Under the pieces are notes generated by a model. The model was not told where the DNA came from and did not search any database. It saw only the letters and a program-made list of their open reading frames with translations. This document shows positions 15,800-23,994 of a DNA stretch of 64,000 bases, piece by piece. Position 1 is the first letter of the stretch. Every line of letters starts with the position of its first letter. The translations under genes and the position numbers were made by a program. Origin of the DNA: Paenibacillus paeoniae (GTDB taxonomy: Bacteria > Bacillota > Bacilli > Paenibacillales > Paenibacillaceae); contig NZ_QUBQ01000001.1 of the NCBI RefSeq assembly GCF_003388735.1, forward strand, positions 2,604,001-2,668,000, read 5' to 3'.

Positions 15800-17155
15800 T
15801 TACTCGATTGGAGCCGAAATAGGCAAGATGACAATAAATGTTGTGCCTTGTCCAAGCTCGCTCTCCACTCGAATATGGCCCTGATGCAACGATACGATTC
15901 CTTTAGCGATGGCCAGCCCCATGCCGCTTCCGTCATACTTGCGGCTATGTGAACGATCGGCCTTGAAGAAGCGCTCGAAAATCCGCTTCTGATCCTCCTG
16001 AGAGATGCCAATACCCGTGTCGGTTATGCGGACGATCACGTTTTTAGTATCTTGTTTTACGCTGACATTAATCGTACCGCCATCCTGGGAAAATTTGATG
16101 CTATTTCCGAGAATGTTGGTCCATACCTGATTAAGCTGGTCATGATCTGCCGCTAGGGTAACAGCTCTCATATTCAGCTCGAAATCAATGTTGCGTGCCG
16201 ACCACTGCGGCTGAATGGCCACAATCACTCGTCTGATCTGCTCATCAAGTCTAAGTGAGGTCATCTGCAGCTGTTGTGAGTTTGATTCCAGCATACTTAG
16301 CTTCAGCAGGCTATCACTCATCTTGGACATCCGTTTCGCTTCGGAAATAATAATATCGAGATAGCGGCCTCGCTCACTCTCTGTAATGCCTGTTTGCTTC
16401 AGCGCTATGGCGTAGCCGGATATCGAGGTGAGTGGAGACTGAACCTCATGGGACACATTCGATACGAACTCCCTGCGCATCTGCTCCAATTGCTTCAGGT
16501 CACGCGTCATTTCTTCGAAGCTGCGAGCCAGCGTACCCAGTTCACCCTTTTGCTTAATGTTCAGTTTAACGTTAAAGTCTCCCGCTGCGATAAGCCTGGT
16601 TGCTTCTGTCAGCTTCTTAATGGGCTTAACTAGGAATACGGCGGCAACTAGAATGAGCAAGCTTCCTGCAATTAAGCAGTTGGTTAAAAATTTAATCAGG
16701 AGCGATACGGAAGACGCGGCAAGCGGCTCCGCAAACATCGCTTTCGTTCCCGTCTCGGTCTGGATCGGGATGCCCAGCAACACAGGTACAAATCCCTTCG
16801 AATTGACCTGCAGCGTTTCTCCGCTCAGTACTTGATTGATTTGTTCCAGTGTTACTTCAGAAACGCGTTGACCGTTCAGCTCCCCATAAGATTGAACCTG
16901 GCCGCCTTGGTCATATATTCTAATATGGTAGGAATGGAGCTGCTTCATTCCGCTTACATAGGAATCAGCCTCCGCTGACGGCATGGCATCGTAGATTCGA
17001 GCAACGTCCTGTCCGAAGTGGAGTACGTTTAACAGCAAATTATCATTCAACTTTTCTTGATACAACCACGATGTAACAAAAGAAGCGATGACCGTGCCCC
17101 CGATGACAGCTGCCAGAAAGGTCAAAACCACGCGTGTGTATAAGGAGCTGATCAT
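15800..17155 (-). CDS. Membrane sensor histidine kinase (HAMP, HisKA)
   Basis: 451 residues: transmembrane segment 1 (about 8-30), extracellular sensor (31-152), segment 2 (153-176), HAMP (about 177-230), HisKA with H236 in SNVSHEVQSPLTS, and HATPase (about 340-450) with N box NQVWTNILGNSIKFS and G boxes DTGIGISQEDQ and GSGMGLAIAK. Its ATG overlaps the response regulator stop by 4 nt (ATGA), so they are translationally coupled. The extracellular domain is short and matches no sensor I recognise. Confidence 0.93.
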   Translation of the reverse strand: MISSLYTRVVLTFLAAVIGGTVIASFVTSWLYQEKLNDNLLLNVLHFGQDVARIYDAMPSAEADSYVSGMKQLHSYHIRIYDQGGQVQSYGELNGQRVSEVTLEQINQVLSGETLQVNSKGFVPVLLGIPIQTETGTKAMFAEPLAASSVSLLIKFLTNCLIAGSLLILVAAVFLVKPIKKLTEATRLIAAGDFNVKLNIKQKGELGTLARSFEEMTRDLKQLEQMRREFVSNVSHEVQSPLTSISGYAIALKQTGITESERGRYLDIIISEAKRMSKMSDSLLKLSMLESNSQQLQMTSLRLDEQIRRVIVAIQPQWSARNIDFELNMRAVTLAADHDQLNQVWTNILGNSIKFSQDGGTINVSVKQDTKNVIVRITDTGIGISQEDQKRIFERFFKADRSHSRKYDGSGMGLAIAKGIVSLHQGHIRVESELGQGTTFIVILPISAPIE

Positions 17156-17826
17156 GGCGTTGCCTCAAGCCGGTACCCAAGTCCGCGCACCGTATCGATT
17201 CGGAAGTCAGGCGTCTCGGCGAATCTCTCGCGCAGCCGCTTGATATGAACGTCGACCGTCCGTTCATCTCCCTCATAATCCATGCCCCAGATCTGATCGA
17301 TCAGTTGTTCACGCGTGTAGATTTGTCCAGGCTTTCCAGCGAGCTTATATAGTAATTCAAATTCCTTCAACGGAAGTGCGAGCGATTCAATACCTTTCGT
17401 CACCTTATAGGTCTGCCTGTCCAGCATAACGTTGCCGATTTGAATGGTCTGCATCGAGCCAACACCGTATCGCTTGAGCAATGCTCTCACACGAACGGTC
17501 AATTCCAGCGGGTCAAACGGCTTTGTCAAATAATCATCCGTTCCGAGCTGAAATCCCTTCACTTTCTCCCATGTCTCGCCTCTAGCCGTAAGCATAAGCA
17601 AGGGAAGATCGGAATTTCGTCTGCGAAGCTCTTTACATAGCTCCCAACCATCCATCAGCGGCATCATAATATCAAGCACAACAAGATCAACCTGTGTCGA
17701 AGCATAGACGGCCAGCGCTTCCTTGCCATCCGAGGCCTCCACGGTTTCGAATCCGTCATTGCGCAGAAATAAACAAACGAGTTCGCGAATGTTCACATCA
17801 TCATCAGCAACCAGTATCGTAGGCAT
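17152..17826 (-). CDS. OmpR-family response regulator
   Basis: 224 residues. The receiver (1-118) has the acidic residues D8-D10, phosphorylation site D52 (VVLDIMMP) and K in YLTKPF; the winged-helix domain (about 128-222) ends RLRERFAETPDFRIDTVRGLGYRLEA-like (RTVDVHIKRLRE, VRGLGYRL). The start at 17826 (MPTILVADDD) is chosen because GAGGGAA precedes it and the longer frame has no site. It is the first gene of the operon with the kinase, possibly followed by the alpha/beta hydrolase. Confidence 0.94.
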   Translation of the reverse strand: MPTILVADDDVNIRELVCLFLRNDGFETVEASDGKEALAVYASTQVDLVVLDIMMPLMDGWELCKELRRRNSDLPLLMLTARGETWEKVKGFQLGTDDYLTKPFDPLELTVRVRALLKRYGVGSMQTIQIGNVMLDRQTYKVTKGIESLALPLKEFELLYKLAGKPGQIYTREQLIDQIWGMDYEGDERTVDVHIKRLRERFAETPDFRIDTVRGLGYRLEATP

Positions 17827-17947
17827 TCGTTCCCTCTTTTCCTGTTTTACATTTCTCATCAGTATACTATAAAGCAGCAACGTTGCCTAAATTCAAGAAG
17901 GGTCGAGTAATAATGAACGGATTAATTTGCGCTGTGTAAATAGGGAT

Positions 17948-17977
17948 TAAAAAAACAACTGTCAATTCAGACAGTTG
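17948..17977 (-). terminator. Terminator of the small XRE regulator
   Basis: On the minus strand CAACTGTC pairs perfectly with GACAGTTG around TGAATT and is followed by seven to eight T. It starts 3-4 bp after the stop codon. Confidence 0.92.
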
Positions 17978-17980
17978 CTT

Positions 17981-18208
17981 TTACGATTTCTCAGAATGCT
18001 CTACCAGATCAATAATTTTCTTAATATCCGTAATATTAAGCGCTTCTGCAATTCGTTCAATATGATTAAAGTTTATGTTTTCCCTTTTTCCGCTGGATAG
18101 TTCACTGAGCGCAGCATGTCGGACATCGGAAAGGCGAGACAATTCCCTTAAAGAGATATTGTGCTCTTTTATAAGCTCAGAGATTTTGACAACAACCTTC
18201 TTCGGCAT
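17981..18208 (-). CDS. Small XRE/Cro-C1-type HTH repressor
   Basis: 75 residues that are little more than one HTH_3 domain (ISLRELSRLSDVRHAALSEL) with the usual final helix (IERIAEALNITDIKKII). It is cytoplasmic and presumably dimeric. It is divergent from a small gene at 18327, and the intergenic region carries two inverted repeats, one exactly in the spacer of the opposing promoter, so it probably represses that gene and perhaps itself. No ligand-binding or peptidase domain is present, so the inducer is unknown. Confidence 0.85.
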   Translation of the reverse strand: MPKKVVVKISELIKEHNISLRELSRLSDVRHAALSELSSGKRENINFNHIERIAEALNITDIKKIIDLVEHSEKS

Positions 18209-18238
18209 TCCATCACCAACTCTAGTTGAATTCGACCA

Positions 18239-18268
18239 TTGACTATACGCAATAGCGTATCATATAAT
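18239..18268 (+). promoter_or_regulatory. Sigma-A promoter with inverted-repeat operator in its spacer
   Basis: TTGACT (18239-18244), an 18-bp spacer, and TATAAT (18263-18268). The spacer contains a perfect inverted repeat ATACGC-N4-GCGTAT (18245-18260). Its position would block RNA polymerase when bound, fitting repression by the adjacent XRE protein of the small gene at 18327. Confidence 0.75.
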
Positions 18269-18280
18269 ATGGACAATTCC

Positions 18281-18298
18281 GGTACGTATATACGTACC
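18281..18298. promoter_or_regulatory. Perfect 18-bp palindrome, likely second XRE operator
   Basis: GGTACGTATATACGTACC is a perfect palindrome between the promoter and the start of the gene at 18327, near the expected transcription start. It shares the TACG core of the first inverted repeat. Confidence 0.6.
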
Positions 18299-18326
18299 AA
18301 TCATTGATTATGGAGCTGGTACAAGT

Positions 18327-18581
18327 ATGGTCGAACTGATCGCGGTATATGAACGGCTGGTGGAGGAAGAGGATGAGCTGCTGAACAAGATTGAAATCTG
18401 CGAGGGCTGCATCGCCGGTATCTTTGAGTATCTGGTGTCTAAGAAGGATACGCACATTGGCGAGTCCATTCTGACCGCTGTACATACGATTGTGAAGGAT
18501 TTGCAAACGGAGTTGCTTCATTTGAGGCTGGAGAAGAGTCTGTTAGCCGATCGGATTAAGCTGGCCAAGAATAGTGGATAG
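18327..18581 (+). CDS. Small hypothetical protein, helical, under XRE operators
   Basis: 84 residues, predicted mostly helical with heptad-like leucines (YERLVEEEDELLNKIEI and LQTELLHLRLEKSLLADRI regions) and a CEGC pair near residue 25. There is no signal peptide or membrane segment. GGAG lies 12 nt before the ATG, third codon positions are G/C-rich like the neighbours, and a good promoter with an operator lies upstream, so I consider it real. I do not recognise the family. The XRE/small-protein arrangement resembles a regulator-antagonist or toxin-type pair, but nothing in the sequence proves this. Confidence 0.65.
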   Translation: MVELIAVYERLVEEEDELLNKIEICEGCIAGIFEYLVSKKDTHIGESILTAVHTIVKDLQTELLHLRLEKSLLADRIKLAKNSG

Positions 18582-18685
18582 CACCGTCTCATCATGTAAA
18601 CATACGTATGATATGTAAGCTTCTCCGTCATGTTCAAAGCTGCAACAGAGAAGTTCTAGAGGTTTCTGCACTAAGTTTTATCTAA

Positions 18686-20041
18686 TTAAGGATATCTTTT
18701 CCCCGCTGGTTTGATGCTTTGAGGATTGCGGAACACATTTTGAGGGTCATATTTTGCTTTTACTCGTCGCAGTCTTGGATAGTTCGCTCCATAGTAGACC
18801 GGTCCCGAGTTTTTGATCCCTTGGTCAGGAACATTGATATAGGATCCTACGATATACGGCTGCAGGTTCCGGCGGGTCTGGCGGACGATGGCGATATTTC
18901 TAGGAGCATCGGATTGCTTTAGCCAAGAGCTGTTCCATTCGACATAGAACTTAGGCTTGCGCCAGTAAAAAGCTGTGGAAGCAGGTGACTTGCGACTGAC
19001 TGCCCCGCCCCAGTTCAGGAAGAAGAATCCGGCATCCTTCCCCTCTACATTTTCTAGAAATTGACGCATCGACCGTATCGCTTTATCCGGGAACGGGCGT
19101 CTGCCAAAGCCGGAGGAGAACTGGTTGCTGTACCTTTGAGTCAATACCGGATCGGGGTCCAATAGGAAGCCCACGACTTCCGGATACGGTACCTCCCGAA
19201 TAACCTTGCTGGTTGGCGTTCCGACGCTTGTCATCGGCTTCAACAACTTGAGGGCTTCCTGCCGAGAGCCTAGATACAGTCCTTCCATCGACACGTTGCC
19301 GCCTTTTTTCGGTCCGATCGAAAATTCACTGCCCAGCTTCGTATTTACGGAAGGCGCCCATCTCTGCCATACCTTAAGCAGCTTCTCGAATTGATTCCAC
19401 GGCCAGGTAATCCGATATACGGTCGCTGTGGCTGGAGCGCGCAATACTTTGAGCTTATACCGGGTATATACGCCAAAATTACCCCCGCCTCCGCCGCGAG
19501 AAGCCCATAGAAGGTCGGCATTGCGATATTTGTTCGCACGGATGACTTTGCCATTCGCGTCGACCATCTCAAGCTCAATCAGATTGTCGCTGATGAGACC
19601 TGTCGTCCGCATAAGCGGCCCGATGCCGCCCCCAGCCGTAATACCGCCGATCCCGACCGTCGCACTGTCGCCGAAAGGTACGATATAGCCCTGCCGCGCA
19701 AGCGCATGTGCGATTCTGCCCACTCGATTGCCCGTTTCTACGATAGCCGTCTCGTTCTTTCTGTTCAACTTGATCTTCTTCATATCGCTGACATCAATGA
19801 CAAGTCCTCCGTTAACCTGCGAAAGATTCACCTCCAGCGAATGTCTGCCGCTCCTGGGACGAATCGGTATGTTATGCTTCCGCGCCCATTTGATAGCGTT
19901 CGCTACATCCTGTGTTCTTTGGGCGAAAACAAATACTTTAGGGTATCTGTCCGTATGGGGGTCCCAATTTTTGCGCGCCGCTTCATAACCCGGATCTCCT
20001 CGAAAAATCACTCGACCGGTAAGCCCCGTTCTTGATATCAC
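18686..20041 (-). CDS. FAD-linked oxidoreductase, berberine-bridge-enzyme-like
   Basis: 451 residues. An FAD_binding_4 domain (about 30-205) is followed by a substrate domain and a C-terminal BBE segment (about 400-450, with NYPRLRRVKAKYDPQNVF). The histidine that usually carries 8-alpha FAD is present (RPRSGRHSLE), while the cysteine used for a second covalent bond in bicovalent relatives is replaced by serine (GDSATVGIGG). B. subtilis relatives include YvdP/CotQ of the spore coat and YgaK. No signal peptide is seen. The start is GTG at 20041 with AAGGGAG 8 nt upstream; a GTG at 20050 is too close to that site. Confidence 0.87.
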   Translation of the reverse strand: MISRTGLTGRVIFRGDPGYEAARKNWDPHTDRYPKVFVFAQRTQDVANAIKWARKHNIPIRPRSGRHSLEVNLSQVNGGLVIDVSDMKKIKLNRKNETAIVETGNRVGRIAHALARQGYIVPFGDSATVGIGGITAGGGIGPLMRTTGLISDNLIELEMVDANGKVIRANKYRNADLLWASRGGGGGNFGVYTRYKLKVLRAPATATVYRITWPWNQFEKLLKVWQRWAPSVNTKLGSEFSIGPKKGGNVSMEGLYLGSRQEALKLLKPMTSVGTPTSKVIREVPYPEVVGFLLDPDPVLTQRYSNQFSSGFGRRPFPDKAIRSMRQFLENVEGKDAGFFFLNWGGAVSRKSPASTAFYWRKPKFYVEWNSSWLKQSDAPRNIAIVRQTRRNLQPYIVGSYINVPDQGIKNSGPVYYGANYPRLRRVKAKYDPQNVFRNPQSIKPAGKRYP

Positions 20042-20266
20042 TCTGCCCACTCCCTTGGAGAAAATGATTACACGTTAATCCAATTCAGGAACTCTATATC
20101 GTATGAAGGACATTTGTCCAGGGAATGGGCCAATTAACCGATAGTGAAATATACCTAAATTTAATGAAACTACTAATCCATTCCTTTATAGCAAATTAAG
20201 GACTTTAGTAGTATACTAGCGAGAATATTGTCATTTTCATCCATACTACTATTGTTGGGGGTTCCA

Positions 20267-22255
20267 ATGATGAAAAAAACATGGCTGCTTCTCGTAATCA
20301 TGGCTTCACTTCTAGTGCCAAATACGATGTTTGCCAAAGCTGAGGATTACGGAACGATTATTTGGGAAGGGGTACTGGCTAATACCAGCTACGGCGGCGA
20401 TCCAGACAAAATTAGAATTACCATCAAGGGCGCAGTCGGCAAGCAAACGAGCAAAGGAAAAGTCAATACGCATGTGAGATCGCTGCCTGGCGGCTCCGAA
20501 AGACTGCCGTCACATATTATCTCTGTCGTGGACGGCGGTTCGATCAAGGTAGAGTATTTGGGAGATGAGCCTAAACGCACTTATCAAAATGCCGATGGCC
20601 TGCTTGGTTTAACCGAAATTAAGGAACTCGAACAGTGGGAAGAATGGCAGCTGACAGACGGTCGTCCGGCAGAATACATCGGATACGGCAGCGGTTATAT
20701 CGATCCTTCCAAGTTCTTTGTTAACAAAAATTTTAGCCATACAGTAGGAGCGGATCGAAAAGTCGACAGCTCCGATCTAAGCTACAAACATGTGAAGGAC
20801 CAAAATTATATCGCAAAAATTTATTTGCCGATGACCGTTGGCATGAGTGATGTATACATACAAGTTGTCAGCAACGAGCGTGCGGTGGAGCTGATGGATG
20901 AAATCAAAGATGGCCATCCGACCGTCCTGCTGGGCAAAACCTTTGGGGAGGATACATCCAAACAGCCCAATGACATCTGGGAAGCCAAGCTTCCGCCATT
21001 GAAAAAATCGGATCTGGAAACGCGATACGGCATTAAGATCCATGTGGAGAAAGGGTTTTTCACTGAGCAGGAAGCTCTTCATATGTTGAATCAAGGATTT
21101 TCTGCATTTCCTAAAGGCCTCATCAAAGAAATTACGTCTTACTATAAAAATAAAGGCCGCCAGACACAAATTAAGTTTGTCTATAAGCAAACCATCTTGA
21201 GCGGCAGCTTTAATGATGAGGGCAAAGATAATGTGCTGAGTTACTATCCGGGCACATCAGGCGATTTCAGCCATTGGGTTATCGGACATGAAATGGGCCA
21301 CTATGTCCACAAATATTTAAACGACCGTTTTGGGTATGAGAAACTCAGGCAGCAGTGGGTCAGCCTGAACGATGGCCTGGATTACAAAGGCAAATGGTCC
21401 GATAAGCATAGCAGCTATTTTGTTAGAGACTATAGCTTGTCTGGTTATTCGGAAGATGTAGCCACCATTTTCGAGCTGCTGACAAACGTCAACAATGCCG
21501 AGCTGAGAAAGCGATATTCAGCAGAGGACGAAGCGCCTATTTTGAAAAAAATAGACTTGTTAAACAAGGTGCTCCTGGAAGCATCGTCTAGTGTCAAAGA
21601 TCTCAACCAGATCTGGGGTAGCATGTATCCGCAATCGCCAAGCTCTTATGCCGTCTATCCTATTGAAGAAGCGAGAGAGTCGGGCATTGTTCCAGCGGAT
21701 GACCGCTTCCAAGCCATCTACCAGTCGAATATTACGCGCGAAGAGTTTTCTTTGTTAGCAGTAAACTTAATTGAAAAGGCGACCGGCAAGTCGATAGCCG
21801 CTTATGCAAAGGCACAAGGAGTCAAGAAGGAATGGTACTTTTACGGCAGCCTTGCCAGCGGCAGTGAAGACGACGGTCAGTTAATCTATCGTATCCGATC
21901 GAACTTTCCCTTCTCTGATATATCGAACGAAGCCATCTATGACTTGCATTCGCTTGGTGTCATTAACGGAGTGGGCGACAAGCTATTTGATCCCAACGGC
22001 CATTTGACCCGGGAGCAAGCGGCGGTCATTATGCACAATATGGCCAAGGCGCTTAAACAGGATACGAAATCCGTCAAAACAAGCTATGCCGACTCACGTT
22101 CAACCAGCAGTTGGGCGCAAGAAGGCATTCAGTACGTATCGGCAAAAGAAATTATGGTCGGTACGGGCCAAAATCGATTCTCTCCTAAGACGGTATTAAC
22201 GTTCGAGCAAGCTTTTATTATGCTTAATCGTTTGTTAGACACAGTTTCAAAGTAA
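20267..22255 (+). CDS. Secreted zinc metalloprotease with two SLH domains
   Basis: 662 residues. ATG at 20267 or 20270, with GGGGG just upstream, then a signal peptide (MKKTWLLLVIMASLLVPN..FAKA). Residues about 30-290 are an unrecognised beta-rich region, followed by a gluzincin-like catalytic core: HEMGH at 341-345 with a likely third zinc ligand in YSEDVATIFE (about 396). C-terminal SLH domains (about 545-660, FSDISNEAIYDLHSLGVI and YADSRSTSSWAQEGI) anchor it to the cell wall. The family within the metalloproteases is not certain, but the HExxH, downstream Glu and surface anchoring together make a wall-bound protease the best reading. Confidence 0.85.
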   Translation: MMKKTWLLLVIMASLLVPNTMFAKAEDYGTIIWEGVLANTSYGGDPDKIRITIKGAVGKQTSKGKVNTHVRSLPGGSERLPSHIISVVDGGSIKVEYLGDEPKRTYQNADGLLGLTEIKELEQWEEWQLTDGRPAEYIGYGSGYIDPSKFFVNKNFSHTVGADRKVDSSDLSYKHVKDQNYIAKIYLPMTVGMSDVYIQVVSNERAVELMDEIKDGHPTVLLGKTFGEDTSKQPNDIWEAKLPPLKKSDLETRYGIKIHVEKGFFTEQEALHMLNQGFSAFPKGLIKEITSYYKNKGRQTQIKFVYKQTILSGSFNDEGKDNVLSYYPGTSGDFSHWVIGHEMGHYVHKYLNDRFGYEKLRQQWVSLNDGLDYKGKWSDKHSSYFVRDYSLSGYSEDVATIFELLTNVNNAELRKRYSAEDEAPILKKIDLLNKVLLEASSSVKDLNQIWGSMYPQSPSSYAVYPIEEARESGIVPADDRFQAIYQSNITREEFSLLAVNLIEKATGKSIAAYAKAQGVKKEWYFYGSLASGSEDDGQLIYRIRSNFPFSDISNEAIYDLHSLGVINGVGDKLFDPNGHLTREQAAVIMHNMAKALKQDTKSVKTSYADSRSTSSWAQEGIQYVSAKEIMVGTGQNRFSPKTVLTFEQAFIMLNRLLDTVSK

Positions 22256-22287
22256 TAGCCGCAACGCTGATCAGTTGGAATTATGAG

Positions 22288-22313
22288 GAGCCGGGGGAAT
22301 ATTCCCTCGGCTC
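22288..22313. terminator. Hairpin between convergent protease and Btr-like genes
   Basis: GAGCCGGGGGAAT (22288-22300) pairs with ATTCCCTCGGCTC (22301-22313) with one mismatch. T runs are poor on both sides, so it is a weak but plausible shared terminator. Confidence 0.55.
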
Positions 22314-22350
22314 TTCGTGTGTTATGTAGTCTTTGCAAAGCTCATATCAT

Positions 22351-23949
22351 CTAGTCGTCAAAGGCGGCAAGCAGTTCATTCACAATACGCAGTCGGCCAA
22401 GCGGCGTCCAGCTCATCAAGAACCAGTTCGGAATCGTATGAAGCCTTCCATTCCTAACTGCTGAAATTTGACCCCATGCCTCCGTCTGGACCAGCCGCTC
22501 ATACATTCGGTCGCTTCCCGCAAGCACATGATGATGATGCGTGAACAGATGCTCTGTCTCAAGGATCGGCATCGACTCCGGCTGCAACTGCCAGCGCCAT
22601 AGCTCCGGCGGAACCTGACCGCATCCGCGCAGAGCAAGCTCTCCATACACCAGCTCATTCAAGGGATGATGCTCCCTTCCCTGTATGCCGATCGCCAGAT
22701 GACTCACTTGCATCATTGTGACTCGCTCTGCACCCAGCTTCTTCCGCAGCTTTCCTCCGGCTGCCTCTATCTGAACGTACAGCCGCGCCAGTGTCTCGGA
22801 CGCCTCCCGTTCACGCTTGACTAGCTCCGCAATTCTCTCGAAGTTACGCTTCCAATCCCAGATTGAAAAATCCATAAAGACGGGCGCTGCCGTCCGCTTG
22901 AACTTGTCTTTGAACTCGGTGTGATAATGGTCGCAAATGATAAGATCCGGATTGGATAGCTCCAATTCCTTAAGCTGGCGGCCTAGCTGATCAGCGTACA
23001 ACTCATGGCTGATATGCGGATAATGAAAGAGATCAACCTCGCAAATCGGCTCTATGCCAACCGCTCGCAGATGATCCCCGAAGCGAAGCGAGGATGCCAC
23101 CGCCACCTTCAGCATGCCGCGCTTCATATACATCGTCGGCGATACACCCACCATTCGCTGAAACATCCGGCTAAAATAGAAGGGACTGCGGAAGCCAACC
23201 GCCTCTGCCACTTCCTTCACCCGGCTATTCTTCTCACTTAACATTTGCTTGGCCCTCTTCATACGCATGTTGTTCAAGTATTCCACCGGAGGAAGACCCG
23301 TTTCATTGCGGAACAACAGTGAATAAGCAACGGACGACATGCCGCCCGCTGCCAATGCCAACTGTTCGATGCTTACTTTCTTCTGATAGTGCTGCTCCAT
23401 ATATCGAATGCTTCGTTCCACCCGTTCATCCTGCGTAGTCGCTGGCTGTTCGGATTCATTTTGCAAAATTTGATGAATGAATTGCTCCAATTGAATGCGA
23501 AGACCGAGGGAATCACCATTCCCGCCTCGTCTTCTCCTGTTGTGCTGATACAACTGTATGATCTGTTGACAGACCCATTGCGGATCACGGACGGATATGA
23601 AGCCAGGCGACAAGCCAGCCGGTAACGCCGATGAAGCCGCCACCTCATAGCTTCCCTTCGATCTAACCAGCCTGACGGGCTCGAATCGTATGCCATAATA
23701 GTGAATTGTACCAGCCTGTTCGAGAAACTCTACCATCATGCCCGGAACGAGCAAATAGAGCTGGAAGGGCCGAATTCTATGGACAGCTCCGCCCAGCACA
23801 GCAACGCCTTCTCCTTCCGTTACGAAGCATAGCAAGTAAGCAGATATTCGAATTCTTCTGGCAAGCAACGCACCTGTGATGTTCCTCTTATGTGCTGTTG
23901 AAAGAAAATAGACTAGGGCAGAATCATTTCCATTCGCAAATGTAGGCAT
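22351..23949 (-). CDS. Btr-like AraC regulator fused to a siderophore-binding domain
   Basis: 532 residues in three parts: an N-terminal cupin-like region (about 1-130), a double AraC HTH (about 180-280, with LSEKNSRVKEVAEAVGF and YFSRMFQRMVGVSP), and a C-terminal periplasmic-binding-protein-like domain (about 285-530) that lacks any signal peptide. B. subtilis Btr has this layout: it binds ferri-bacillibactin in the cytoplasm and activates siderophore uptake. The start at 23949 has GGAGGAA 7 nt upstream; the in-frame ATG at 23976 does not. It is the last gene of the uptake operon, 45 bp after the second permease, so it probably activates its own operon when the siderophore is present. Confidence 0.9.
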   Translation of the reverse strand: MPTFANGNDSALVYFLSTAHKRNITGALLARRIRISAYLLCFVTEGEGVAVLGGAVHRIRPFQLYLLVPGMMVEFLEQAGTIHYYGIRFEPVRLVRSKGSYEVAASSALPAGLSPGFISVRDPQWVCQQIIQLYQHNRRRRGGNGDSLGLRIQLEQFIHQILQNESEQPATTQDERVERSIRYMEQHYQKKVSIEQLALAAGGMSSVAYSLLFRNETGLPPVEYLNNMRMKRAKQMLSEKNSRVKEVAEAVGFRSPFYFSRMFQRMVGVSPTMYMKRGMLKVAVASSLRFGDHLRAVGIEPICEVDLFHYPHISHELYADQLGRQLKELELSNPDLIICDHYHTEFKDKFKRTAAPVFMDFSIWDWKRNFERIAELVKREREASETLARLYVQIEAAGGKLRKKLGAERVTMMQVSHLAIGIQGREHHPLNELVYGELALRGCGQVPPELWRWQLQPESMPILETEHLFTHHHHVLAGSDRMYERLVQTEAWGQISAVRNGRLHTIPNWFLMSWTPLGRLRIVNELLAAFDD

Positions 23950-23994
23950 AAGCAGTTCCTCCAGCCCTTCTCTCATTCTAGCGATCCTATTTTA

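Noticed and set aside
20777..21190. Minus-strand open frame inside the metalloprotease gene
   Set aside because: No ribosome site, no family resemblance, and lies within a well-supported gene.
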